Counted from the first letter of the stretch, positions 1 through 6,782 are shown. The stretch is 7,851 bases of DNA from Bacillota bacterium (GCA_021799325.1 JAJZAS010000066.1:1-7851), one strand, 5' to 3'. The notes: generated by a model from the letters alone, not told the origin. Made by a program: numbers and translations.

Positions 1-2499
1 GTTGTACAATTCAACGCTGGCGCCTAGCGACTGTCCGATCACCTTGCCCTGTCTCGCCGTTTCCAGTGCCTGGAGCACTAGGGATCGAAGCGCCATGATC
101 GGCTCAAATTCTTGTGCCAATTCTTCCTGAAAGTACTCGTCAGGAAGCGGATACCATTCCTGCATCTGCACACTCAAATCCTGCACGTTCGGTATTTCTC
201 CCCACACTTCATCCGCAGTGAAGGTCAAAATAGGTGCCACAAGGCGAACCAGTGTATGAAGGCTTTCAAAGAGCACCGTCTGTACGGAACGTCGCTTCAA
301 TGAATCAGCGTTTTCCACATACAGCGCGTCTTTCATCACATCTAAATAAAAACTGGACAACTCCACTGCGCAGAAATTCTGCACCGCATGGTACACCACA
401 TGGAATTCATACTCCCTGTAGGCTTCCTGGCAACGTGTTGACAATCTCGCCAGGCGATCAAGTACAAAGCGATCAATGCTGCGAAGTTCACTGTACGAAA
501 CGCGATTCTCTTCCTTAAAATCATACAAATTGCCGAGCAGAAAACGGAAGGTATTTCTGATCTTGCGGTATACCTCTGCCACTTGCTTCAAAATCGCCTG
601 GGAGATCCTCACATCTGCCTTGTAATCCACAGATGCCACCCAAAGTCGCAGGATATCGGCCCCCATTTGCTGAATCACCTGATTGGGGTCGACACCATTC
701 CCCAGGCTCTTTGACATTTTCCTGCCTTCGCCGTCTACGATAAATCCGTGCGACAATACCTGCCGATAAGGAGATTGACCTGTTACTGCCACCGATGTCG
801 ACAACGAGGAATTGAACCATCCACGATACTGATCAGATCCTTCAAGATATAGGTCTGCCGGCCAGCTCAGTTCAGGACGCTTTCTCAGTACCGCCATATG
901 GCTGGAACCGGAATCAAACCACACGTCCATGATGTCTGTTTCTTTGCGAAAATGCTGACTACCGCATGCGCACGTTTGGCCATCAGGCAACAATCCTTTG
1001 GCATCGCGCTCAAACCAGACCTGGGAACCGTGCTGTTCAAATAAAGTCGCCACATGTTCAATCGTATCCCGATTGAGGAGCGTTTCTCCGCAGTCTTCAC
1101 AATAAAATACAGGGATAGGCACGCCCCATGTGCGTTGCCTGGAAATACACCAATCGGTCCTATCCGCAATCATGTTGTGAAGTCGGATCTTGCCCCAAGG
1201 GACCGCCCAATCCACGCGATCGATTTCCTCTAACATGGTTTCGCGAAACGCTTCAATGGACGCGAACCACTGCTCTGTTGCCCTGAAAATCACCGGATTT
1301 TTGCAACGCCAGCAATGGGGATACTGGTGTTCGATCTCGCCTTCTGCCAAAAGCGCGCCTTTCTCTTTTAACGTCTCGACAATGAGCGGGTTGGCTTTGG
1401 CGTAAAAATGTCCATCAAACGGAGCAGCTTCTGCCGTAAATTTCGCTTTGTCATCAAGCGGAGCAAGGATGGGCAGGCCGTATTTCAGACCGACGAGATA
1501 GTCGTCCATCCCGTGTCCAGGAGCGGTATGCACGGCACCAGTACCTGTTTCGAGGGTGACATGGTCGCCAAGAATCACCAAAGATTCACGATCATAAAAA
1601 GGATGCCTCGTCTTGACGCCCTCAAGTTCTTTTCCCTTGAACGTTTGCAGCAGTTGATATGTGGAAATACCGGCCACTTTCATGACGTCCTCGACAAGAG
1701 AGCTTGCAATCAGCAACTTTTCACCACTAGCAAGAATCAGCGAGTACTCAAAATCCGGGCCAAGTGCAATGGCCACGTTGGCCGGAATCGTCCAAGGTGT
1801 GGTGGTCCAAATGACCACATGCGCATCGCTAGGTAACTTGCCTAGTCCGTCTTGCACTGGAAACTTCACGTAGATGGAAGGAGATTTCTTGTTGGCGTAC
1901 TCGATCTCCGCTTCTGCCAGCGCCGTTTCGCATGACGGACACCAATAAACGGGTTTCAACCCCTTATAGATGTATCCTTTTTCCGCCATCGTGCCAAACA
2001 CGCGAATCTGTTCTGCCTCATAATCCGGCGTCATCGTCACGTACGGATGATCAAAATCTCCGCGAACGCCAAAACGCTGAAACTGCTCTTTCTGAATGTC
2101 AATAAAGGACTGCGCGTACGCCGCGCAAGCATCACGGAAATCAGTCACCTTAATTTCGTGACGGTTCAACTTTTTCGCTTTGATGATGGCGGTTTCGATA
2201 GGCAATCCGTGCGTATCCCAACCAGGCACATAGGGCGCGTCATAGCCATCCATCGTTTTGGATTTGACAATCATGTCTTTAAGAATTTTATTTAGTGCAT
2301 GCCCGATGTGCGTGTTGCCATTCGCATAGGGAGGACCATCGTGCAAAATGAATTTTGGCTTGCCAGCTCGTTTGCTTTGCACCGCCTGATACAGATGGAT
2401 CTCCTGCCACCGCTTCAACATTTCCGGCTCCTTAGCTGGGAGATTCCCTCGCATGGGAAAATTGGTTTTGGGCAAGTTTAGTGTTTGATCGTACTCCAT
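1..2499 (-). CDS. ileS: Isoleucyl-tRNA synthetase, C-terminal end cut by window edge
   Basis: Class I aminoacyl-tRNA synthetase that joins isoleucine to tRNA-Ile in the cytoplasm. The visible part is 833 codons in one open frame; the Bacillus enzyme is about 920 residues, so the C-terminal zinc-binding tail lies off the left edge. Seen: ATG start preceded by GGAGG; HIGH signature at residues 64-67 (2299-2310); WDTHGLP near residue 101; editing (CP1) domain with IWTTTPWTIPAN at about 230-240 and TGAVHTAPGHGMDDY at about 320-334; DVWFDSGSSH; and KMSKS at 594-598 (706-720), followed by the helical anticodon-binding region. The KMSKSLGN and GNTHIGHAL context fits the ordinary bacterial (Bacillus-like) enzyme. 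Oddity: an extra set of cysteines (C467, C470, C510, C512) of zinc-knuckle type, which I do not recall in the B. subtilis protein. It lies downstream of divIVA behind two hairpins and has no recognisable T-box leader. Confidence 0.98.
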   Translation of the reverse strand, partial: MEYDQTLNLPKTNFPMRGNLPAKEPEMLKRWQEIHLYQAVQSKRAGKPKFILHDGPPYANGNTHIGHALNKILKDMIVKSKTMDGYDAPYVPGWDTHGLPIETAIIKAKKLNRHEIKVTDFRDACAAYAQSFIDIQKEQFQRFGVRGDFDHPYVTMTPDYEAEQIRVFGTMAEKGYIYKGLKPVYWCPSCETALAEAEIEYANKKSPSIYVKFPVQDGLGKLPSDAHVVIWTTTPWTIPANVAIALGPDFEYSLILASGEKLLIASSLVEDVMKVAGISTYQLLQTFKGKELEGVKTRHPFYDRESLVILGDHVTLETGTGAVHTAPGHGMDDYLVGLKYGLPILAPLDDKAKFTAEAAPFDGHFYAKANPLIVETLKEKGALLAEGEIEHQYPHCWRCKNPVIFRATEQWFASIEAFRETMLEEIDRVDWAVPWGKIRLHNMIADRTDWCISRQRTWGVPIPVFYCEDCGETLLNRDTIEHVATLFEQHGSQVWFERDAKGLLPDGQTCACGSQHFRKETDIMDVWFDSGSSHMAVLRKRPELSWPADLYLEGSDQYRGWFNSSLSTSVAVTGQSPYRQVLSHGFIVDGEGRKMSKSLGNGVDPNQVIQQMGADILRLWVASVDYKADVRISQAILKQVAEVYRKIRNTFRFLLGNLYDFKEENRVSYSELRSIDRFVLDRLARLSTRCQEAYREYEFHVVYHAVQNFCAVELSSFYLDVMKDALYVENADSLKRRSVQTVLFESLHTLVRLVAPILTFTADEVWGEIPNVQDLSVQMQEWYPLPDEYFQEELAQEFEPIMALRSLVLQALETARQGKVIGQSLGASVELYN

Positions 2500-2525
2500 T
2501 ACCTAGCCTCCAACTAAAATCAAAT

Positions 2526-2562
2526 AAAAAAGTCCGCCACCCAAACGATATGGAGCGCAGAC
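2526..2562 (-). terminator. Intrinsic terminator or attenuator just upstream of ileS
   Basis: On the minus strand GTCTGC (2562-2557) pairs with GCGGAC (2537-2532). A further four pairs (2554-2551 with 2543-2540) lie inside a 2x2 internal loop, the terminal loop is 7 bases, and six Ts follow (2531-2526). Only 26 bases separate the T tract from the ileS ATG, so no normal promoter fits after it. It may be a leader attenuator or a leaky terminator. The 3' arm contains TGGGTGG, which faintly recalls a T-box core, but the ACCGCG half is absent. Confidence 0.65.
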
Positions 2563-2605
2563 ATCTTTATAAACCTCTCTCAATGACTTAAGAGGAACAT
2601 AAAAG

Positions 2606-2640
2606 AAAAAGCCTTATGTGCTTCCAACCAACCATCAGGC
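2606..2640 (-). terminator. Probable terminator at the end of divIVA
   Basis: GCCTGATG (2640-2633) pairs with CATAAGGC (2618-2611) on the minus strand: eight positions with one G-A mismatch and a 14-base loop. TTTTTCTTTT follows. The divIVA stop codon lies inside the 5' arm, so translation to the end of divIVA would interfere with folding. The stem is moderate, so some read-through into ileS is plausible. Confidence 0.5.
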
Positions 2641-3111
2641 CTCATCAGGTTCTTCAATAATATCTTCCCATACGTCATTATCGAGCATTTCCATTTGCGC
2701 CTGGACAAGTGAGCGAAACCTTGCCCGAAAGACCATGGCCTGTTTTTTAATCTCATCGAGTTCAATGGAACTTTTGCGCGCTTTATTCAACGCCTCCTGA
2801 ATGATGCGGTCCGCGTTTTTCTCCGCTTCGCGAATCACCAGTTGCGCTTCCTTGCGTGCGTTTTGCTTTAACTCTTCCGCGGTTTCCTGCGCGAGCATGA
2901 TGGATTTGCTGAGCGAATCCTCCATCGCGTTGAATTTTTTGATCTGTTCTTCCATTTGCGTGAGGCGCTCTTCCAGTTCCTTGTTGTGCCGAATCAGACC
3001 TTCATAGTCTTTGATGACACGGTCCAGAAAATCGTTCACTTCATCTTCATTGTAACCACGTAGCGAGCGCTTAAACTCTTTATTGTGTATATCCAGAGGG
3101 GTTAGTGGCAC
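2635..3111 (-). CDS. divIVA: Cell-division/polarity protein DivIVA
   Basis: Coiled-coil protein that gathers at negatively curved membrane (septa and poles). In Bacillus it positions the Min system and the chromosome-anchoring machinery during sporulation. It has 158 residues against about 164 in B. subtilis. The N-terminal membrane-binding domain is clear: PLTPLDIHNKEF, then SLRGYNEDEVNDFL, followed by a long charged coiled coil from about residue 30 to 140 with the conserved stretch REAEKNADRIIQEA. The GTG start is chosen because the family begins at MPLTP and AGGAGG (3127-3122) lies 10 bases upstream; an in-frame ATG at 3156 has no ribosome binding site and would add 15 residues absent from the family. 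Oddity: position 17, the membrane-inserting Phe of B. subtilis, is Leu here, while Arg18 is kept. Confidence 0.97.
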   Translation of the reverse strand: MPLTPLDIHNKEFKRSLRGYNEDEVNDFLDRVIKDYEGLIRHNKELEERLTQMEEQIKKFNAMEDSLSKSIMLAQETAEELKQNARKEAQLVIREAEKNADRIIQEALNKARKSSIELDEIKKQAMVFRARFRSLVQAQMEMLDNDVWEDIIEEPDEA

Positions 3112-3121
3112 TGAATGTCTA

Positions 3122-3127
3122 CCTCCT
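3122..3127 (-). promoter_or_regulatory. Ribosome binding site deciding the divIVA GTG start
   Basis: Perfect AGGAGG on the minus strand, 10 bases before the GTG at 3111-3109. It lies inside the longer reading frame that starts at the ATG at 3156, which argues against that longer form. Confidence 0.8.
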
Positions 3128-3136
3128 ATGTACGCA

Positions 3137-3148
3137 TCCATGCATGGA
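3137..3148. repeat. Perfect 12-base palindrome in the ylmH-divIVA gap
   Basis: TCCATGCATGGA is its own reverse complement and sits about 10 bases upstream of the divIVA ribosome binding site. It could be a small operator or a chance palindrome; nothing else in the window repeats it as far as I can see. The rest of the 107-base gap (3112-3218) shows no clear terminator and only a weak promoter-like pair. Confidence 0.4.
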
Positions 3149-3218
3149 ACCATCACGGTTAATAAGGGCTATATTTCGACATCATAAGACGTAAATCCTT
3201 TTTGTCCGGGAGAAATCG

Positions 3219-4010
3219 TCAATTGTACTTGCCTATACGAACAAATTGTCGCCCGCTTTTGGGATTCTCCTCTACAGAGAGGATGCGGACCCGACCAGTG
3301 CCTCGCATCGATATCACATCACCTGCAGCCACATCTTCTGTGATGTCTTCACAGATACTATAATTGAGCTGCACTTTCCCCGATTTGATCCATTGCGCCG
3401 CGTCCGTTCTGGAATGTCTGAAGGCACTTGCGACAAACGCATCCAGACGAAGCGATTTTAATGTAAACAGTTGCTCTTCCCACTTCGCTGCCATACCGGA
3501 TAAGTCCGGCGTGGCGTTGAGTGACTCCACCTTCACTGGTACTTTGCCTGCATACATATAATGATCGATAAAATATAATGCCATCTGACGAGACACAAAA
3601 ACATAGGCATTGCCAGGTTTACTGTCAATGACAATGTCTCCCATCTGATTCCGCTGCACACCCATGCCCAGGATCGATCCCAGGTAATCCTGGTGCCTGA
3701 CTTTTTCACGATGATCACTTATGAGTTTTAGGCACACGATTTCGAAATATTCATTTGCCAACTCAATGTTATGTTCACTATTTGGGAAAAAAAGCACCCG
3801 TTCCCGTTCCGATTTGGGGTATCCCCCAAAAGAGACGAAATGCACCTGATTGCGGGAAGCCATCATTGCCGCAATCTCTAATTCGCGCGGCGTCAAGAAA
3901 GCGGTCAACATCATGCGCCCACTTTGATAGGCGCGTTTTGCAAACTCATCTAGACGTTTTACGGATTCTGTCTCCGACTCACGAAAATGCATGAGAAAAT
4001 GATTACTCAT
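3219..4010 (-). CDS. ylmH: S4-domain RNA-binding protein YlmH
   Basis: 263 residues, the usual length for YlmH. The N-terminal part (about 1-80) carries the family pattern FLTPRELEIA and FGGYPKSERERVLF. The middle (about 88-165) has LGSILGMGVQRNQMGDIV. The C-terminal S4 RNA-binding domain (about 186-246) shows LRLDAFVASAF, SRTDAAQWIKSGKVQLN and GDVISMRGTGRVRI. In B. subtilis YlmH has been linked to division genetically, and more recently to ribosome-associated quality control on obstructed 50S subunits, as a relative of RqcP. It starts 16 bases after ylmG. The ATG has only a weak ribosome binding site (AGG 10 bases upstream, GGTGA abutting) and lies in a small AT-rich hairpin (AATGA/TCATT), so translation may depend on coupling to ylmG. 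Confidence 0.95.
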   Translation of the reverse strand: MSNHFLMHFRESETESVKRLDEFAKRAYQSGRMMLTAFLTPRELEIAAMMASRNQVHFVSFGGYPKSERERVLFFPNSEHNIELANEYFEIVCLKLISDHREKVRHQDYLGSILGMGVQRNQMGDIVIDSKPGNAYVFVSRQMALYFIDHYMYAGKVPVKVESLNATPDLSGMAAKWEEQLFTLKSLRLDAFVASAFRHSRTDAAQWIKSGKVQLNYSICEDITEDVAAGDVISMRGTGRVRILSVEENPKSGRQFVRIGKYN

Positions 4011-4026
4011 TCACCAACTGCCTGTT

Positions 4027-4323
4027 CTAATAGAGACCCAACAGTATCAGTATATACTGAAGTAGCCACATCAGCCCTTTTTCCGCAAAGTAATACGCAA
4101 TGATGGCCGCGTACACCGAAATATCCAAATACATTCCCCCGAGCGGAAGTGGAGGAATGATACGCCGGAATGGCGCCAGAAAAGGTTCTGTCAGGCGATA
4201 TATCCATTGCCCGAAGCTCATGGCAGACAGATCAGGAAACCAGCTGAGTAAGATCCTCGCAATAATCAAATACCAATAAATAGTCAGCAGCCAGTATACC
4301 AGTTCGACAATGATGAACCCCAC
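4027..4323 (-). CDS. ylmG: YggT-family membrane protein YlmG
   Basis: 98 residues, a small integral membrane protein of the YggT/YlmG family. Two hydrophobic blocks are visible, at about residues 3-29 and 66-97, separated by a loop with the family hallmark TEPFLAPFRRIIPP (45-58). Relatives sit in division operons of Firmicutes, cyanobacteria and plastids and affect division and nucleoid or envelope organisation; the molecular activity is not settled. The GTG start is chosen because GAGGTG lies 5 bases upstream and the family start aligns there. The start lies only 4 bases after the sepF stop, and its ribosome binding site is inside the sepF end, so translational coupling is likely. Confidence 0.94.
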   Translation of the reverse strand: MGFIIVELVYWLLTIYWYLIIARILLSWFPDLSAMSFGQWIYRLTEPFLAPFRRIIPPLPLGGMYLDISVYAAIIAYYFAEKGLMWLLQYILILLGLY

Positions 4324-4327
4324 AGCT

Positions 4328-4756
4328 TCACCTCAGTTGTGTACGACTCTCGCTCTCCAAGTATTCACTGATTGCCCCTTGCACATCCACATTGTCGGGG
4401 GTGCAAAGAAATACCAGATGACCGAGTTTTTGCATGCTACCACCGATGGCATATACACATCCGCTGAGAAAATCGACAATCTTCTCCGCCACATCAAAAG
4501 AAACTAAATGCAAATTGACCACCACGGAACGATGTGCTTTTAGGTGATCCGCAATCATCTGCGTCTCTTCATAGTTACCAGGCTCGGTCAAAATGACTCG
4601 CACCTGCTTTTGCGTATGAAGGTTCACTACTGTTCCACCCTTGCGTCCATATGCCGGTTCTGGTTCCGCCATGGTCGGCATTTCTTCCACGGTGTCTTCG
4701 TCTTCATATTCTTCTTCTTCGCCAAGACCCAAGAAATTCATAACGCGTTGCAACAT
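4328..4756 (-). CDS. sepF: Cell-division protein SepF (YlmF)
   Basis: 142 residues. SepF binds the FtsZ C-terminal tail, tethers the Z-ring to the membrane and forms rings that shape the septum. Seen: a short amphipathic N-terminal helix (MLQRVMNFLGL) typical of the membrane-targeting sequence; an acidic, proline-containing linker (about 13-35); then the SepF core (about 42-133) with VVNLHTQKQ, IADHLKAHRSVVVNL, IVDFLSGCVYAIGG and FLCTPDNVDVQG. The glycine of the SG-VYAIGG stretch, needed for dimer formation in B. subtilis, is present (G99). The ATG has GGAGGA about 8 bases upstream. The gene follows ylmE by 66 bases, the widest gap inside the ylmD-ylmH series, and that gap holds a possible promoter. 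Confidence 0.97.
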   Translation of the reverse strand: MLQRVMNFLGLGEEEEYEDEDTVEEMPTMAEPEPAYGRKGGTVVNLHTQKQVRVILTEPGNYEETQMIADHLKAHRSVVVNLHLVSFDVAEKIVDFLSGCVYAIGGSMQKLGHLVFLCTPDNVDVQGAISEYLESESRTQLR

Positions 4757-4776
4757 AAATTTCGTCCTCCTTTACA

Positions 4777-4806
4777 ATTATAGTAAACGTATGCTATCAG
4801 ACTAAA
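4777..4806 (-). promoter_or_regulatory. Possible vegetative promoter for sepF
   Basis: On the minus strand a perfect TATAAT (4782-4777) lies 18 bases after TTTAGT (4806-4801), which matches TTGACA at only three positions. The start of transcription would fall near 4770, leaving a very short leader that begins at the sepF ribosome binding site. The weak -35 and short leader keep this tentative. Confidence 0.3.
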
Positions 4807-4822
4807 GATACACTAAAACCAT

Positions 4823-5527
4823 TTATAGTGCGAGCCCTTCTTTTAAAACTAATTTTCGACCAATCCGAATCATCGTCGCCCCCTCTTCCAGGGCAATCGG
4901 GTAATCCTCCGACATTCCCATCGAGAGTTCAGGTAAGTGTACTCTAAATCGATTTTGCAGTTCGTCCCGTAGTGCTCGCAACAGACGAAATTCTTGCCGC
5001 AACTGATCTTCATTATCCGTATTCGTGGCAATCCCCATTAATCCCTTTATGGCAATTCCACGAAACTCGGTACAATGTGTTAAAAGTGACGCCACCTCTT
5101 CTGGCATGACGCCTGACTTTTGCGCTTCTCCAGAAATATTGACCTGTAGCAGCACATTCAGCGTTTTGCCGAATTCCTGCGCATATTTCGACAAATCCTC
5201 CGCCAGTTCGCCTCTGTCCACGCTATGTACCCACTTAAAGTGCCGGGCAATGTGACGCGCCTTGTTGCGCTGGATGGGCCCAATAAAGTGCCAATGAAGC
5301 TGCGGCAATTCCTCTACTTTTGCGCGGGCCACCTGCCACCTGTTCTCCCCCGCATCGGTGATTCCCGCCTGTTCCAAATCCCGCACTTCATCCACGCCAA
5401 TGTATTTGGTCACTGCAACGAGCCGCACATTTCTTCCCGGATCACCAACCGCACCGAGAATCTGTTGGATCTCCAGTTGCATCTTTGCCAACCGATCCCG
5501 CACCTGCAACTGGTAACGCTCATCCAT
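4823..5527 (-). CDS. ylmE: PLP-binding homeostasis protein YlmE (YggS/PROSC family)
   Basis: 234 residues, the normal size of the single-domain alanine-racemase-like TIM barrel that binds pyridoxal phosphate and helps keep PLP and amino-acid pools balanced; no catalytic reaction is firmly assigned. Seen: the Schiff-base lysine in VAVTKYIGVDEV (K41), GENRWQ, HWHFIGPIQRNK, HSVDR, VNISGEAQKSG, GLMGIAT, and the phosphate-binding SMGMSEDYPIALEEGATMIRIG (about 202-223). The ATG at 5527 is preferred because AGAGGAG sits 8 bases upstream; a GTG at 5536 would overlap that site. Oddity: the tail reads GRKLVLKEG where many homologues have a G-R-x-I-F-G type ending. It begins 15 bases after ylmD, consistent with one transcript. 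Confidence 0.96.
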   Translation of the reverse strand: MDERYQLQVRDRLAKMQLEIQQILGAVGDPGRNVRLVAVTKYIGVDEVRDLEQAGITDAGENRWQVARAKVEELPQLHWHFIGPIQRNKARHIARHFKWVHSVDRGELAEDLSKYAQEFGKTLNVLLQVNISGEAQKSGVMPEEVASLLTHCTEFRGIAIKGLMGIATNTDNEDQLRQEFRLLRALRDELQNRFRVHLPELSMGMSEDYPIALEEGATMIRIGRKLVLKEGLAL

Positions 5528-5542
5528 CCGTAACACTCCTCT

Positions 5543-6340
5543 TTACTTGAGATATATAAATGCTCCCTGGCGGCCTGTACGACCACTTTCGCGGCGATGG
5601 GAGAAAAATCGCTCATCGCAATGGGTGCAGATTCCCGCGTCGTGCACATGTTCACTCGCAACGCCAAGACTTGCAAGCTCTTCTCGAATGAGCGTAGGGA
5701 TGTCAAGCATAAAGTGGCCCGGCTTTTTTATAGAAGGGGTGAGCGCCTCACCTTGATGCACAGAGAGCCGTCTGTAAGTCTCCCTGACTGCTTCCGCCAC
5801 CGGTTCATCCACCTCATAACAGCAGCCCCGGATGGTGGGACCAATTGCTACTTGTAGTGCTTCCGGACTAACTCCAAGGTCAACCATCATTGTCGTTGTC
5901 GAAGTGATGATGCCACTTGTCGCTCCTCGCCATCCGGCGTGCGCCGCTCCCACGACTTTTTGATCCTTCCCCGCAAAAAGCACTGGTGCGCAATCCGCCG
6001 AAAGAATCATCAGCGGAACTCCTTTTTCCATGGTCACGAGCGCATCTGCATCCTCAATCGCATCGTCCATCGAAAAAGCGCCTCTGCCCGCCTCTTTTTT
6101 GCTCACATGCCAAGCCCTATTCCCATGAACTTGTTTCACAAATACAAAGTGCTGCGGCACCGAATCAATGGTCTTTGCGATGATGGCCCTGTTGGAAAGC
6201 ACGTCTTCCTTGCTATCACCAACATGCAGACCGAGATTCAAACTTTCATAGGGCGACTTGCTCATCCCGCCTTCGCGATCGGTGAAGCCCGCCACCACAC
6301 CATGCGCCAGCCAGTCATCCAGCTTATAAAGCACAGCCAC
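5543..6340 (-). CDS. pgeF: Laccase-domain peptidoglycan editing factor PgeF (YlmD)
   Basis: 265 residues, Cu-oxidase_4/YfiH family. The E. coli relative is reported to keep L-Ser out of peptidoglycan stem peptides, and other members show purine nucleoside-cleaving activity, so the physiological role here is inferred. The metal-site residues are visible: H72 in VKQVHGN, C117 in LSADCAPVL and H134 in GAAHAGWRG. Also seen are GFTDREGGMS, SLNLGLHVGD, AIGPTIRGCCYEV and the C-terminal DAGICTHCDERFFSHRRE. The GTG start is used; AAGGAGG lies 10 bases upstream, and a second in-frame GTG two codons later is too far from it. A strong terminator lies only 27 bases upstream, so expression must come from read-through or regulated termination. 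Confidence 0.96.
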   Translation of the reverse strand: MAVLYKLDDWLAHGVVAGFTDREGGMSKSPYESLNLGLHVGDSKEDVLSNRAIIAKTIDSVPQHFVFVKQVHGNRAWHVSKKEAGRGAFSMDDAIEDADALVTMEKGVPLMILSADCAPVLFAGKDQKVVGAAHAGWRGATSGIITSTTTMMVDLGVSPEALQVAIGPTIRGCCYEVDEPVAEAVRETYRRLSVHQGEALTPSIKKPGHFMLDIPTLIREELASLGVASEHVHDAGICTHCDERFFSHRRESGRTGRQGAFIYLK

Positions 6341-6367
6341 TCCCCCAATTCCTCCTTATCTTAGCAC

Positions 6368-6395
6368 AAAAAAAAACAGTGGCTGCATGCCACCG
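6368..6395 (-). terminator. Strong intrinsic terminator between ylmC and ylmD
   Basis: On the minus strand CGGTGGC (6395-6389) pairs with GCCACTG (6383-6377) around a 5-base loop, followed by nine Ts (6376-6368). A competing 6-base stem can form from AGTGGC a few bases further 5'. The hairpin starts just after the ylmC stop codon. It is the best terminator in the window and faces only minus-strand transcription; the plus strand has no T tract. Confidence 0.85.
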
Positions 6396-6398
6396 CCA

Positions 6399-6692
6399 CT
6401 ACCCGTAACGACCTGATGAATCAGAAGAAGAACCGCCAGAAAGAAATGGTCGATCATTTGCAGAACGCAGATCGACAAGCACCACGTCCGTACCGATTGT
6501 GACGATCTGATCCCAGGCAATGACCACTTCATCCCCTCTTGAAAAAAGTCCAAAAAACTTCCCTTCCGGCGGGATGACAAGCGCCCTTACCATGCCAGTT
6601 TCCAAATCGATTTCAAGATCGCCTATCCCGCCCAGTTTACGGCCATCCACGACATTGATCACATCTTTGGTTTGCAGTTCTCCAGCTCTCAC
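6399..6692 (-). CDS. ylmC: PRC-barrel sporulation-associated protein YlmC/YmxH
   Basis: 97 residues from the GTG at 6692. It belongs to the YlmC/YmxH family, a single PRC-barrel domain found beside sigG in spore formers; the function is not established. Seen: ELQTKDVINVVDGRKLGGIGDLEIDL (in two strands), VRALVIPPEGKFFGLFSRGDEVVIAW, and VTIGTDVVLVDL, which cover the barrel (about 3-76). A Ser/Gly-rich tail of about 20 residues follows, making it longer than the roughly 80-residue Bacillus protein. Start choice is uncertain: a TTG at 6698, two codons earlier, has AAGG 5 bases upstream, while the GTG has AGGG 6 bases upstream and fits the family length before ELQ better. It follows sigG after about 90 bases and ends at a strong terminator. 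Confidence 0.9.
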   Translation of the reverse strand: MRAGELQTKDVINVVDGRKLGGIGDLEIDLETGMVRALVIPPEGKFFGLFSRGDEVVIAWDQIVTIGTDVVLVDLRSANDRPFLSGGSSSDSSGRYG

Positions 6693-6753
6693 CCTCAACC
6701 CTGCCTTAGCATGACGTGAAAGATTGTCTCTATCTACGTTATGTCAGGGAAAG

Positions 6754-6765
6754 GGCAAATTTGCC
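6754..6765. repeat. Perfect 12-base palindrome between sigG and ylmC
   Basis: GGCAAATTTGCC is its own reverse complement, lying 17 bases after the sigG stop. On the minus strand it is followed by CTTTCCC, not a T tract, so it is a poor terminator. It could be an operator or a chance palindrome. The remaining bases of this gap show no convincing promoter. Confidence 0.35.
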
Positions 6766-6782
6766 TGGAAAGAGAGAATGAA

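Noticed and set aside
521..820. Minus-strand open frame inside ileS (also similar frames at 342-524 and 885-1169)
   Set aside because: These are out-of-frame shadows; the true IleRS frame is open throughout and carries the family motifs, so there is no frameshift.
1408..1836. Plus-strand open frame of 142 codons
   Set aside because: Antisense to the IleRS editing domain, with no ribosome binding site or recognisable protein; the same holds for the plus-strand frame at 5939-6364 over ylmD and the other plus-strand frames.
2531..2545. TTTGGGTGGCGGACT on the minus strand as a T-box core upstream of ileS
   Set aside because: It shares GGGTGG with the T-box, but the following ACCGCG half is missing, the segment is the 3' arm of the terminator itself, and there is no room for a specifier stem I.
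3112..3156. Longer DivIVA starting at the ATG at 3156
   Set aside because: No ribosome binding site before it, the true AGGAGG lies inside it, and the extra 15 residues do not belong to the family.
3168..3195. TTTACG - 16 bases - TATAGC as a divIVA promoter on the minus strand
   Set aside because: Only four of six matches in each box and nothing else supporting it; too weak to list as a feature.
5528..5536. YlmE starting at the GTG at 5536
   Set aside because: The GTG overlaps the AGAGGAG binding site; the ATG at 5527 is well spaced from it.
6715..6750. CTGACA-like -35 upstream of ylmC on the minus strand
   Set aside because: No acceptable -10 at 16-18 bases; ylmC can be read from sigG.
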